Assembly (NCBI RefSeq): GCF_010560025.1
Contig: NZ_SAIY01000002.1
Coordinates: 434,001-498,000, forward strand
DNA: 64,000 nucleotides
Source: Verrucosispora sioxanthis
Lineage (GTDB): Bacteria > Actinomycetota > Actinomycetes > Mycobacteriales > Micromonosporaceae
Reading direction: 5' to 3'
Shown here piece after piece: positions 52,313 to 61,177 of this stretch (within the stretch, counting starts at the first letter, position 1; each line of letters starts with the position of its first letter). A model generated the notes under the pieces. That model saw nothing but the letters and a program-made list of their open reading frames with translations. It was not told where the DNA came from and searched no databases. The translations under genes and the position numbers were made by a program.

Positions 52313-53098
52313 TCAGTCGGCGGACCGCTCGGCCGGGTCGGGGCGCCCGCCGGTGTGCTCGGCCAGGTCGGGATCGAGACGCCGCCGCAGGGCGGCGATC
52401 TCGGCACGCAGCGCCGCCACGTCGTCGCCGGTGACCTCCGCCGGCTTGTCGGCGGAGGCCGAGACGCGGTCGACGATCCAGGTCGCCAGCGACCCCGTGA
52501 CGAAACCGATCAGGCCGATCCCACCGATCATCAGACCGAGGGCGACGAATCGGCCGGCGGTGGTCACCGGATAGAAGTCGCCGTAGCCGACGGTGGTGAT
52601 GGTGACCGTCGACCACCACAGCGCGTCGTCGAAGGCGGTGATGTTGGCGTCCGGTGCGAATCGTTCGGCGTCCAGCACGGCCAGCGCGGAGACCAGCACC
52701 AGCAGGGCCGTGGTGGCGGCGACGTAGACGGCCAGCCGGCCGCGCGCCCACACCTCGGTACGGCGGTTGATGGTCAGCACCACCATGACCAGGCGTACCG
52801 CGCGTAGTGGTCGCAGCATCGGCAACGTCAGCACCACGAGGTCGAACAGGTGCTCCCGGAGGAATCTCCGCCGGTCCGTGGCCAGCCGCAGCCGCACGAG
52901 GATGTCCACCCAGAACAGCGCCCAGACGACGACCGTCGTGGCGGCGCAGGCCGCCCGCCACTGCGGGCTGAGGTCCGGGTCGAGGATCGGTACCGCGTAC
53001 ACCACCAGGAACACCACGGACAGTACGGTGAGCGGTGCGGCGCTGACCCGCTCCCACGCCTCCAGTCGATCGGTCTGCGGTGCTGTCCCGCCGCTCAT
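52313..53098 (-). CDS. Voltage-gated-like potassium channel
   Basis: A 261-residue six-helix channel. The voltage-sensor-like part includes RLRLATDRRRFL and an Arg-spaced helix, RPLRAVRLVMVVLTINRR. The pore has TVGYGDFYP, the K+ selectivity filter. A short coiled-coil tail (VAALRAEIAALRRRL) could drive tetramerisation. The ATG at 53098 was chosen because the open frame upstream is antisense to the antiporter gene and not channel-like. It is divergent from the K+/H+ antiporter gene, suggesting a potassium-handling locus. Confidence 0.9.
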   Translation of the reverse strand: MSGGTAPQTDRLEAWERVSAAPLTVLSVVFLVVYAVPILDPDLSPQWRAACAATTVVVWALFWVDILVRLRLATDRRRFLREHLFDLVVLTLPMLRPLRAVRLVMVVLTINRRTEVWARGRLAVYVAATTALLVLVSALAVLDAERFAPDANITAFDDALWWSTVTITTVGYGDFYPVTTAGRFVALGLMIGGIGLIGFVTGSLATWIVDRVSASADKPAEVTGDDVAALRAEIAALRRRLDPDLAEHTGGRPDPAERSAD

Positions 53099-53407
53099 GA
53101 GCCGGCTCCCGTCTGCTCCGTCGTCGTACGCGTGACCGGGCCATGGTCGCGCAGTCGAGCACCGGTCCCCACAGGTGGTCCGCAGATCGTCCGGGCAGTG
53201 CGTCACCGTCACGCTCGGCATTCGGTGGCTGCTCACCCGGTAACGTGAGCGCGGGGACACACCGTGGCACGGGTTGCCGTCCGGCTGGTAGAGCCGGGCG
53301 TGCCGGCTGTGCGCCCGTGGGGGCGGGTGTCGGCGTCGTACCCCGCACCGGGCGCGAGCGTGAGGGAGCGGAAGCATGGGTCGACGGCGACTGGGACAGG
53401 TTCCGGG
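53099..53407. promoter_or_regulatory. Divergent intergenic region between K+ channel and antiporter
   Basis: About 309 bp without a convincing gene. It should hold the promoters of both divergent potassium-transport genes. I see no c-di-AMP (ydaO-type) riboswitch consensus or clear palindrome. Open frames crossing it are GC-driven. Confidence 0.4.
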
Positions 53408-55018
53408 ATGACCCTGCAACAGGTCTACCTGCTGATGATCGCCGGAGCGGCAACCGTCCTGGTCAGCGTCACGGCCGCCCGGCTGGCCACCCGGGTCGGC
53501 GTGCCGATGCTGCTGGCGTACCTCGGCATCGGGCTGCTGCTCGGCGAGAACGGGCTCGGTCTGCGCTTCGACGACGCCGCCATGGCGCAGGCCCTGGGCA
53601 CGGCGGCGCTCGCGGTGATCCTGGTGGAGGGCGGCCTGACCACCCGGTTCTCCGACATCCGGCCGGTGCTGGCGCCGGCGACCGCGCTCGCCACCGCCGG
53701 GGTGCTGATAAGTGTCGGGGTCACCGCCCTCGGCGCGCACCTGCTGCTCGACGTCTCGTGGCAGCTGGCCCTGCTGCTGGGTGCCGTGGTGTCCTCCACC
53801 GACGCGGCGGCGGTCTTCTCGGTGCTGCGTACCCTGCCGCTGCCCCGGCGGCTGGCCGGGCTGGTCGAGGCCGAGTCGGGGCTCAACGACGCGCCCACCG
53901 TCATCCTGGTCCTCGCCCTGAGCGCCACCGGGCTGACCGTCACCAGTCCGCTGGAACTGCTGGTCCAGATGATCTATCAGCTCGGCGTCGGTGGTGCGAT
54001 CGGCATCGTGATCGGCATCGCCGGAGTGTGGTTCCTGCGTCGGCTCACCCTGCCCGCCTCCGGCCTCTACCCGATCGCCACCTTCTCCTGCGGCATCCTG
54101 GCCTTCGCCGCCGCGGGGCTCGCTCAGGCCAGTGGCTTCCTCGCCGCGTACCTCGCCGCGTTGCTCCTGGGCAACGCCCGGCTGGCGCACCGCCGGGCCA
54201 CCGTGTCGGTGGCCGAGGGACTCGGCTGGATCGCGCAGATCGGCCTGTTCGTCATGCTCGGCCTGTTGGCCAATCCCAGCGAGCTGCCCGCCGCGATCCT
54301 GCCCGCCCTCGCCGTCGGCCTGGTGCTCCTGCTGCTCGCCCGGCCGATGTCGGTGCTGATCACCCTGCTGCCGTTCCGCATCCCGCTCCGCGAACAGGTG
54401 CTGCTGTCCTGGGCCGGCCTGCGCGGTGCCGTACCCATCGTGCTGGCCACCATCCCCGTCGTGGCCGGGGTCGGTGGCAGCGGGCAACTGTTCAACATCG
54501 TGTTCGTACTGGTGGTGGTGTTCACGCTGGTCCAGGCTCCGACGCTGCCCTGGCTGGCCAAGCGACTGCGGCTCAGCTCGGCCGGGATCGGCCCGGACCT
54601 CCAGGTCGAGTCCGCACCGCTGGACGCCATCGACGCGGACCTGCTGCACCTCACCGTCGAGGCCGACTCCCGGATGCACGGCGTGCACATCCGCGAACTA
54701 CGGCTGCCTCCGCCGGCCGCGATCACCCTCGTGGTCCGCGACGGCACCGCCTTCGTACCCGAGCCGGACACCCGACTACGCCGTGATGATCAGTTGCTCG
54801 TGGTCACCACGCCACACGTTCGGGACCGTGCGGAACGTCGGCTGCGGGCGGTCGCCCGGGCCGGACGGCTGGCCCACTGGCGCGGCGAGACCGGTGACCC
54901 GGAGCGGCCGGCCAGGACTCGTCGCCCCCCGGACGCCCCCACGGCTCCCCCGCCCCCGGCACCACCGCCGGACACCGGTGACGAGGCACCGCCGGTCCTC
55001 GTCCAGTCGGCTGGCTGA
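53408..55018 (+). CDS. CPA1 K+(Na+)/H+ antiporter, NhaP2/CvrA-like with TrkA-C domain
   Basis: A 536-residue antiporter. It has about 12 membrane helices with the CPA1 motifs VVSSTDAAAVFS and VEAESGLNDAP and the later LLSWAGLRGAVPIVLA. A cytosolic TrkA-C (RCK-C) domain follows at about 410-480 (IRELRLPPPAAITLVVRDGT), then a Pro-rich tail. This layout matches NhaP2/CvrA-type potassium/proton antiporters. The ATG at 53408 follows GGTTCCGGG and begins immediately before helix 1; the longer upstream frame is not membrane-like. Confidence 0.9.
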   Translation: MTLQQVYLLMIAGAATVLVSVTAARLATRVGVPMLLAYLGIGLLLGENGLGLRFDDAAMAQALGTAALAVILVEGGLTTRFSDIRPVLAPATALATAGVLISVGVTALGAHLLLDVSWQLALLLGAVVSSTDAAAVFSVLRTLPLPRRLAGLVEAESGLNDAPTVILVLALSATGLTVTSPLELLVQMIYQLGVGGAIGIVIGIAGVWFLRRLTLPASGLYPIATFSCGILAFAAAGLAQASGFLAAYLAALLLGNARLAHRRATVSVAEGLGWIAQIGLFVMLGLLANPSELPAAILPALAVGLVLLLLARPMSVLITLLPFRIPLREQVLLSWAGLRGAVPIVLATIPVVAGVGGSGQLFNIVFVLVVVFTLVQAPTLPWLAKRLRLSSAGIGPDLQVESAPLDAIDADLLHLTVEADSRMHGVHIRELRLPPPAAITLVVRDGTAFVPEPDTRLRRDDQLLVVTTPHVRDRAERRLRAVARAGRLAHWRGETGDPERPARTRRPPDAPTAPPPPAPPPDTGDEAPPVLVQSAG

Positions 55019-55124
55019 TCGGCCGTCGGTCGTCCGGTCAGGGCATTGACACGGGCCGTACGGTGAGGCTGGTGTGCCGGGAAGCCTGGTCGGCGGTCGT
55101 GTCCCTGATCCCACGGAGGCCGCC

Positions 55125-56012
55125 GTGCACCCGCCCGCCATCCGCACCGAGCACCTGACCAAGCGCTATGGTTCGCTGCTCGCCCTCGACGATCTGAACC
55201 TGACCGTCACCGCCGGTGAGGTGTTCGGCTTCCTGGGCCCCAACGGCGCCGGCAAGTCCACCACCATCCGGCTGCTGCTCGGCCTGGCTCGCCCGACCGC
55301 CGGCCAGGCGCAGATCTTCGGAACTCCCGCCGCCGCGGTGGCCACGGCACACCAGCGGATCGCGTACGTTCCGGCCGATGTGACCCTGTGGCCGCAGCTG
55401 ACCGGCGCGGAGATCCTGGAGCTGCTCGGCTCTACCGGACCCGGCGTCGACGTCGCCTACCGCGACGAACTGGTGGCGCGGTTCGCACTCGACCTGTCGA
55501 AGCCGGGGCGGGCCTACTCCACCGGCAACCGGCAGAAGGTGGCGCTGGTCGCCGCGTTCGCCACCCGCGCGCCGCTGCTCGTGCTGGACGAACCGACCGC
55601 TGGTCTGGACCCGCTGATGGAGCGTGAGTTCCGCCGCGCCGTGGTCGAGGCCCGCGACGGCGGGAGCACGGTGTTCCTCTCCTCGCACCAACTGGCGGAG
55701 GTGGAGGCTGTCTGCGACCGGGTGGGCATCCTGCGGGCCGGGCGCCTCGTCGATGTCGCCACCATGCCCGAGTTGCGTCGACTGCACCGCACCGAGGTGC
55801 TGGTGCGGTTCGCCGGTCCGGTGCCCGAGTTGACCGACGTGGCAGGGGTCGACGGCGTTCAGGTCGACGGGGCCGCGCTGCGCTTCACCCTCACCGGGCC
55901 GCCCGGCCCGGCCCTGCGGGCCCTGGCGGCGGCGGACGTCACCACTCTCACCATGCGCGAGCCCACGCTGGAGGAGATCTTCCTCGACTACTACGGCGAG
56001 GAGGACCGATGA
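55125..56012 (+). CDS. ABC transporter ATPase subunit (drug/DrrA-type)
   Basis: A 295-residue ABC ATPase. Walker A is GPNGAGKSTT. The signature region is unusual, YSTGNRQKVALVAAF instead of LSGGQ. Walker B is LLVLDEPTAGLDP, and the switch His lies in FLSSHQLAEVE. The C-terminal extension is typical of ABC-2 type exporters. The GTG at 55125 has GGAGG upstream. It overlaps the permease gene (ATGA at 56009-56012), with which it forms a complete exporter. Confidence 0.92.
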   Translation: MHPPAIRTEHLTKRYGSLLALDDLNLTVTAGEVFGFLGPNGAGKSTTIRLLLGLARPTAGQAQIFGTPAAAVATAHQRIAYVPADVTLWPQLTGAEILELLGSTGPGVDVAYRDELVARFALDLSKPGRAYSTGNRQKVALVAAFATRAPLLVLDEPTAGLDPLMEREFRRAVVEARDGGSTVFLSSHQLAEVEAVCDRVGILRAGRLVDVATMPELRRLHRTEVLVRFAGPVPELTDVAGVDGVQVDGAALRFTLTGPPGPALRALAAADVTTLTMREPTLEEIFLDYYGEEDR

Positions 56013-57622
56013 GCGCCTTCGGAGCCGGTGACGCGGGTGCCGCCAGGGCCGCCGTCACCCGGCTCGCGCTGCGGCAGGTCCGCCGGCCCGCGCTCGTCGT
56101 GTCCGCGGTGGCGGCCGGCGTCACCGCCGTCGTCGTCGCCGGGTACGAGAGCACGGCCGGCACCGCGCTCGACGCCGCCGCGTTGGCCACCCTCGCCGAG
56201 AACCCGGCGGTCCGTACCCTCTTCGGCGAACCGTTCGCGCTGGACACCCCCGGTGGGTTCACCGTCTGGCGGACCGGCACCGTACTGGCCGTCCTGCTTT
56301 CGGTGTGGGGGGTGCTCGCCACCACCCGGGTCACCCGGGGCGAGGAGGAGAGCGGTCGGTGGGACCTCCTGCTGGCGGGCCGGTTGGCGGTGCCGGCCGT
56401 GCTCGGTCGACACCTCACCGTTCTGGCTGCCGCCGTGGTGATCGCCGGGGGCGCGGCCGGCATCGTGCTCGTTGCGGCCGGCACACCACCGGGTGGTGCA
56501 CTCCGGTACGCGGCCGGTCTCGTGCTGGTCGCCCTCTTCGCCGTGTCGACGGCGCTGCTGAGCGCGCAGGTGATGCCGACCCGGGCCGGGGCGAGCGGGT
56601 CCGCCCTGGCCGTGCTCGGCGTCGGGCTGCTGGCCCGGATGGTCGGCGACGGCGTCGCCGCGCTGGGGTGGTTGCGCTGGCTGTCGCCGTACGGGCTGCT
56701 CGCCCTCGTCCGCCCCTACCACGACGACCGGCTGCTGCCGCTGCTCGTGCTCGCCGGTGCCGCGCTCCTGGTCGGTGCGGCGGCGATGACGCTGGCCGGG
56801 CGTCGCGACGTCCGGGCCGGGCTGGTCGCCGCGCCGGCCGGCAGGCCGCCCCGCACGTGGCTGCTCGGCACGGTCGACGGTTTCGCGGTACGCCGGATGG
56901 TCCGCCCGCTGGCCGGCTGGTCCGCCGGGATCGGCGCGTACTTCCTGCTGATCGGCCTGCTGGCGACGTCGATGACCCGCTTCCTGGCGGACAATCCGCG
57001 CTTCGCCGAACTGGCCGCCCAGGCCGGCTTCACCGAGTTGAGCAGCGTACGCGGCTACACCGCATCCCTGTTCGTCCTGCTCGCCGTGCCGGTCGGGGTC
57101 TTCGCCGCGTCCCGGCTCGCCGAGTTCGTGGCCGCCGAGACGGACGGCAGGTTGACGTCGCTGTACGCACAGCCGGTCCGCCGCAACCGGCTGCTGACCG
57201 CCGAGACGCTGGCCACCTTCGCCGGGGTGGCCGTCCTCGTCACCGTGGCGGCGACGGCGACCTGGCTCGGTGCCGCTCTGGTGAACGCCCCGCTACCGCT
57301 GACCGCGGCCCTGGCCGGCACCTGGAACGTGCTGCCGGTCGTGCTGCTCTGCCTCGGTGCGGCGATACTCGCGCTCGGTTGGCTGCCCCGGGCCACCGCG
57401 GCCGTCGGCGTGCTACCCGCGGTCGGCGGTTTCCTGCTCCACGTGCTCGCCGACAGTGCCGACCTGCCCGGATGGGTGGCCGCCAGCTCACCGTTCACCC
57501 ATCTGGCGGCGGTTCCGGCCGAGTCCCCCGGCTGGTCGGCGGCGGGCGTCATGATCGCGATCGCGATCGCCGCCGCCGCCCTCGGCCGACTCGGTAACCG
57601 CCGTCGCGACCTGCTGGGATGA
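56009..57622 (+). CDS. ABC-2-like permease, 'exporter of polyketide antibiotics' type
   Basis: A 537-residue integral membrane protein with about twelve helices arranged as two similar halves. Each half begins with an Arg-rich segment and a helix (LRQVRRPALVVSAVAAGVT; VRRMVRPLAGWSAGIGAY). The size and repeat fit the permeases annotated as exporters of polyketide antibiotics, which pair with one ATPase as here. The substrate is unknown and no biosynthetic cluster is adjacent. The last 135 bases overlap the convergent FUSC-family gene. Confidence 0.85.
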   Translation: MSAFGAGDAGAARAAVTRLALRQVRRPALVVSAVAAGVTAVVVAGYESTAGTALDAAALATLAENPAVRTLFGEPFALDTPGGFTVWRTGTVLAVLLSVWGVLATTRVTRGEEESGRWDLLLAGRLAVPAVLGRHLTVLAAAVVIAGGAAGIVLVAAGTPPGGALRYAAGLVLVALFAVSTALLSAQVMPTRAGASGSALAVLGVGLLARMVGDGVAALGWLRWLSPYGLLALVRPYHDDRLLPLLVLAGAALLVGAAAMTLAGRRDVRAGLVAAPAGRPPRTWLLGTVDGFAVRRMVRPLAGWSAGIGAYFLLIGLLATSMTRFLADNPRFAELAAQAGFTELSSVRGYTASLFVLLAVPVGVFAASRLAEFVAAETDGRLTSLYAQPVRRNRLLTAETLATFAGVAVLVTVAATATWLGAALVNAPLPLTAALAGTWNVLPVVLLCLGAAILALGWLPRATAAVGVLPAVGGFLLHVLADSADLPGWVAASSPFTHLAAVPAESPGWSAAGVMIAIAIAAAALGRLGNRRRDLLG

Positions 57623-58723
57623 CCACTGACCGGCGGCGGCCCGCCGGACCAGCCGGCGAGCCTCGTCGCCTGGCACACCGGTGGCCCGCAGCATGTCGTT
57701 GGCGACGGTCCGCAACTGGGAGACCACGATCGTGCCGGAGAAGCCGATCTCCTGGCGGCAGGCTTCACCGGCGTCGTGGACGGCCCGCAGCACCCGCTCC
57801 CGCGTCCGCACCGGCTCCCGCATCGACAGGAACTCCTCGTGCATCAGGCGCACGCCCTGCCCCACCTGCTGGACGGCGTTGGACAGGCCGGCCGGCACCG
57901 GTTCGTGGTCACGCAGCGCGGTGAGAATGCGTCGGACCATCGTCCGGCTGTTGCGGAACGCCCGGTCCAGGTGCTCGGCCCCGGCGCCGTACGCGGCCAG
58001 CGCTCGTCGCCGCCGCCACCGCAGCGGGGAGAAGCGGACCACCTCCTCGGCCGCGGTCACCACGTCACCGACCTCCCGCAGTTGCCCCTCGGCGGACCGC
58101 ATCTCGTCCAGTACCTGTCGCGCTCGGCGCGCGTCCCCTCGGGCCAGCGCATCCGCGGCCGACGTCAACTGCCGCGCGAAGGTGTCAAGCGCCGGCCCGG
58201 CTATCCGGCGCACGCTGCGGGTCGGGTTCATCGGGACGAGGACCAGCACCACCAGCAGCCCGGTCGCGCCGCCGACCAGGGCGTTCACCGTCCGGGGCAG
58301 GACGATGTCGGGCGTGCCCGGTGCGAGGGTGGCGATCAGTGCCGCCGCGCCGCCGGCCTGGGTCACCAGGGCACCGGTGCCGCGTACCGCCACCGCGACG
58401 AGCAGCGCACCGAACACGATCACGAACGTCTGCCAGGCGCCGGTGCCGACCGTCCCCACCAGCAGATCGCCGATCAGGACCCCGACGATCACGCCGACGA
58501 TCAGTTCGACGGCCCGCCGGGCCCGCCGGCCGATCGAGGTGGCGATGACAGCCACCGCGGCGATCGGGGCGAAGGTCGGGTCCGGGTTGCCGAGCACCTG
58601 CTCGGCGACCACCCAGGCCAGTGACGCGGCCAGACCGCCCTGGAAGGCCAGCAGCAGGTGCTGCCGCAGCCGGCCGTAGCTGCCTCTGCTGACGGCCGCG
58701 ACGCGTCCCCGCAGGCTGCTCAT
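57488..58723 (-). CDS. FUSC-family aromatic-acid-exporter-like membrane protein
   Basis: A 411-residue protein. The first 190 residues hold about six helices of the FUSC type (GGLAASLAWVVAEQVLG; PIAAVAVIATSIGRRARRA; FGALLVAVAVRGTGALVTQA). A cytosolic helical domain with many charged residues follows. Related proteins (AaeB, YeeA-like) export aromatic acids or are implicated in envelope stress. Start ATG 58723 lies four bases after the ASRT-like gene's stop, so the two are probably co-transcribed. The low-complexity C-terminal tail runs antisense into the ABC permease gene for 135 bases. Confidence 0.82.
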   Translation of the reverse strand: MSSLRGRVAAVSRGSYGRLRQHLLLAFQGGLAASLAWVVAEQVLGNPDPTFAPIAAVAVIATSIGRRARRAVELIVGVIVGVLIGDLLVGTVGTGAWQTFVIVFGALLVAVAVRGTGALVTQAGGAAALIATLAPGTPDIVLPRTVNALVGGATGLLVVLVLVPMNPTRSVRRIAGPALDTFARQLTSAADALARGDARRARQVLDEMRSAEGQLREVGDVVTAAEEVVRFSPLRWRRRRALAAYGAGAEHLDRAFRNSRTMVRRILTALRDHEPVPAGLSNAVQQVGQGVRLMHEEFLSMREPVRTRERVLRAVHDAGEACRQEIGFSGTIVVSQLRTVANDMLRATGVPGDEARRLVRRAAAGQWSSQQVATAVTESAEGGGGDRDRDHDARRRPAGGLGRNRRQMGER

Positions 58724-58727
58724 CGAG

Positions 58728-59093
58728 TCAGCCGACGGGATGGGCCATGGTTCCGGTGAGGGCCACCGTGCCCGGCAAGCGGGTGTCCTGTCGAAGGAAC
58801 TGCACCACCACCGGCACCGGTGAGCTGAGCACGCAGCCGTACGGGCGGTCGAGGCGGACGGCTTCCGGGTCGATCAGATCGTTGATCCGTACGTGCCGGA
58901 TCCGTCGGGCACCGACAGCGAACCGGTACGGCCCGACCGGTTCGGCGTCCTCGTAGTAGAAATGCAGCCTCACCTCCGCCACCTCGTCGGTGGTGTTCAG
59001 CACGCACAACTTGTCGAAGCTGGTGAACTGCGGCTCGCCGCCGGTGCCGCCGAACGGCACGTGGCCGCCCGGCACCGCCCACACCTGGGACAT
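58728..59093 (-). CDS. Sensory rhodopsin transducer (ASRT) family protein
   Basis: A 121-residue soluble protein matching the Anabaena sensory rhodopsin transducer family: GGEPQFTSFDKLCVLN, HFYYEDAEPVGPYRF, ARRIRHVRINDLIDP and PVPVVVQFLRQDTR. In Anabaena, ASRT is a tetramer of beta-sandwiches that interacts with the photosensor ASR. Homologues also occur without rhodopsins, where sugar- or DNA-binding has been suggested. The ATG at 59093 overlaps the oxidase stop (TGATG). A rhodopsin of the ASR clade is encoded about 36 kb away at 23.0-23.7 kb. Confidence 0.88.
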   Translation of the reverse strand: MSQVWAVPGGHVPFGGTGGEPQFTSFDKLCVLNTTDEVAEVRLHFYYEDAEPVGPYRFAVGARRIRHVRINDLIDPEAVRLDRPYGCVLSSPVPVVVQFLRQDTRLPGTVALTGTMAHPVG

Positions 59094-60310
59094 CACGCCT
59101 CCTCCAGCAGTCGGGCCAGGTCCGGGGTGAGGAACACCCCGTCCGGGTCGAGGCGGCGCCGGGCCACCTGGAAGTCGTCCCATCGGGGGAAGAGTGGGCG
59201 CAGGTCGTCAGCGGTCATCCAGTGCTTCTTGCCCCAGTGGGGTCGTCCGCCGTACTGCCGGAAGACGTCCTCCATGTCCCGGAAGTACTCCTCGTACGGC
59301 AGTGCGGCGTTGTGCAGGCAGGCGATGGTGGTGGTGGTGCGACCGTACGCGTTGCTGAGCCAGATGTCGTCGGCGGCGATGCTGCGGACCAGCACCCGCC
59401 AGCCGGCGGTGCGCCGGTGTCGGTTCAGGATCCGTCGCCGGACTTCCGCGAAGCAGGCCGGGAACGCCTCCGACGGGAGCATGTACTCGATCTCCTCGAA
59501 GCGCAGATCCCGGTGCTGCGGGATGGTGTCGTGGGTCGGCCCGACCTCCAGTTCCCTGGGCTCCTGCCACCCGTTCCACTCCGGCACCCGACGGGCCGCC
59601 CACGTCGACCGCGCGGCCACCCCGTCGACCCGGTTCATGGTGCGGATCTGGGTCAGGTCGCTGCGCGGGTACCAGTAGAAGTCGATGTTGCGGTTGGTGT
59701 GCTGCAACTCGGCCAGGTGGTCGAGGGTCCACTCGATCGGGGCACACCAGGACCGTCGGCGCAACTCGTAGCTGGGCTCCAGGTCGAGGGTGAGCTGGGT
59801 CACCACGCCCAGTACGCCGAGGGAGAGCCGGGCGGCGGGCAGCAGTTCGCTGTTGCTGGTCGCGGAGACGTCCAGCACCTCGCCGGTGCCCGTGACGAGG
59901 CGTACCTCCGCCACCTGGGTGGAGAGGTTGCCGAAGCCGAGGCCGGTGCCGTGGGTACCGGTGGCGGTGGCGCCCGCGATGGACTGGTAGTCCACGTCGC
60001 CGAGGTTCTCCATCGCCAGCCCGGCCTTGTAGAGGCCCTCACCCAGCTCCTTGAGCCGACTACCGCCCCGGACCGTGGCCTGGTCGCCGGCCTTGTCGAT
60101 CACACCGACCATCCGGTGCAGGCTGACCAGGGTGCCGTCGGTACGTACCAGCGGGCTCGACGAGTGGCCCGAGCCGACCGGGCGCAGCGTGTCGCCCGAC
60201 TCACGGGCCCGCAACACCAGTTCCCGTACCTCGTCCTCGTCGGCCGGCTCGGCGTAGCCGGACGGGGTGAAGGTGAGACTGCCGGACCAGTTGACGAACG
60301 GACGCGGCAC
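59093..60310 (-). CDS. FAD-linked sugar/aldonolactone oxidase
   Basis: A 405-residue VAO-family flavoenzyme of the D-arabinono-1,4-lactone/L-gulonolactone/alditol oxidase type. The FAD domain has VGSGHSSSPLV and GATATGTHGTGLGFGNL; the His of TGTHG may be the flavin attachment or contact site. The C-terminus holds HWGKKHWMTADDLR and DPDGVFLTPDL, hallmarks of the aldonolactone oxidase domain. The GTG at 60310 has GAGGAGG upstream, so the very long open frame beyond it was not used. It is the first gene of a probable operon with the ASRT-like and FUSC genes. Confidence 0.88.
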   Translation of the reverse strand: MPRPFVNWSGSLTFTPSGYAEPADEDEVRELVLRARESGDTLRPVGSGHSSSPLVRTDGTLVSLHRMVGVIDKAGDQATVRGGSRLKELGEGLYKAGLAMENLGDVDYQSIAGATATGTHGTGLGFGNLSTQVAEVRLVTGTGEVLDVSATSNSELLPAARLSLGVLGVVTQLTLDLEPSYELRRRSWCAPIEWTLDHLAELQHTNRNIDFYWYPRSDLTQIRTMNRVDGVAARSTWAARRVPEWNGWQEPRELEVGPTHDTIPQHRDLRFEEIEYMLPSEAFPACFAEVRRRILNRHRRTAGWRVLVRSIAADDIWLSNAYGRTTTTIACLHNAALPYEEYFRDMEDVFRQYGGRPHWGKKHWMTADDLRPLFPRWDDFQVARRRLDPDGVFLTPDLARLLEEA

Positions 60311-60431
60311 CCCGGCAACCTCCTCACGACGGACGAACCGTGCGCTTACCCCCGGGCTGGTGGGGTAGTCCTGGGCATGGCGGCACTCGTTTTGACCGCG
60401 TCCACGCCCCGAATCGTCGGCGAGGTGCCCT

Positions 60432-61058
60432 GTGTCTGAGTGGTGGTATCTGGCACTGGTGGCGGTGTTGTGGCTGGCCGTCGGTCTGGGCACGGCGGCG
60501 CTCTTCGTCACTCGTGGCGGGCACCGCAGCCCGCTCTGGTATCTGGTGGGCGCGCTGCTCGGGCCGCTGTTCGTGCCGATCGCCGTCGAGCGGGGCCGGG
60601 CCCGTCCGCAGATGGTCGACGTACGCCACCGACCGTCCGAGGCGGTCGGCACCGGGCTGCGGGTGCTGGTGGGCGTGGACGGTTCCGAGCACTCCGACCG
60701 GGCGCTGCGGGCCATCGCCCGCACCCTCACCGGGAGCACGAGTGAACTCGTCCTGGTCACCGTCACCAGCCCCGACCTGTCCGACGCCGAGTCCCGGCGG
60801 GAGCACGAGCGGGCCCGTCGCATGATCGATGAACGGGCCGCCGGGCTGCCGGAAGGGCTGCCCCGGCCCACCACCGCGATCGTCACCGGCCATCCCGTCG
60901 ACGCCCTGCTCACGGTCGCCGACGACCGAGAGGTGGACCTGCTGGTGGTCGGCCGACACGGACACGGGATCGGCGACCGCTTGCTCGGCAGCGTCGCCGA
61001 GGGCCTCACCCACCGGTCGACGCGGGCCGTGCTGCTCGGCAGTCTGCCCGGTCGGTGA
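60432..61058 (+). CDS. Membrane-anchored universal stress (UspA) protein
   Basis: A 208-residue protein with two N-terminal hydrophobic helices (WWYLALVAVLWLAVGLGTA; LVGALLGPLFVPIAV). A UspA domain follows, starting LRVLVGVDGSEHSDRALRAI and ending with the ATP-binding type motif VVGRHGHGIGDRLLGSVAEG. The Gly-rich motif indicates the nucleotide-binding class. The membrane part is unusual for Usp proteins. The GTG start is at 60432. It is divergent from the FAD oxidase operon. Confidence 0.85.
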   Translation: MSEWWYLALVAVLWLAVGLGTAALFVTRGGHRSPLWYLVGALLGPLFVPIAVERGRARPQMVDVRHRPSEAVGTGLRVLVGVDGSEHSDRALRAIARTLTGSTSELVLVTVTSPDLSDAESRREHERARRMIDERAAGLPEGLPRPTTAIVTGHPVDALLTVADDREVDLLVVGRHGHGIGDRLLGSVAEGLTHRSTRAVLLGSLPGR

Positions 61059-61177
61059 CGTCGACGAACGACCTCGCGCCACACCGAGCGGCACCTGGGC
61101 GGCGCTGACCTCGGCGTCGGCCGGTTCCGTCGGTCCCGGCCGGGAACCATGCCGGCCCGGGGAGCGACTATTGGTAC

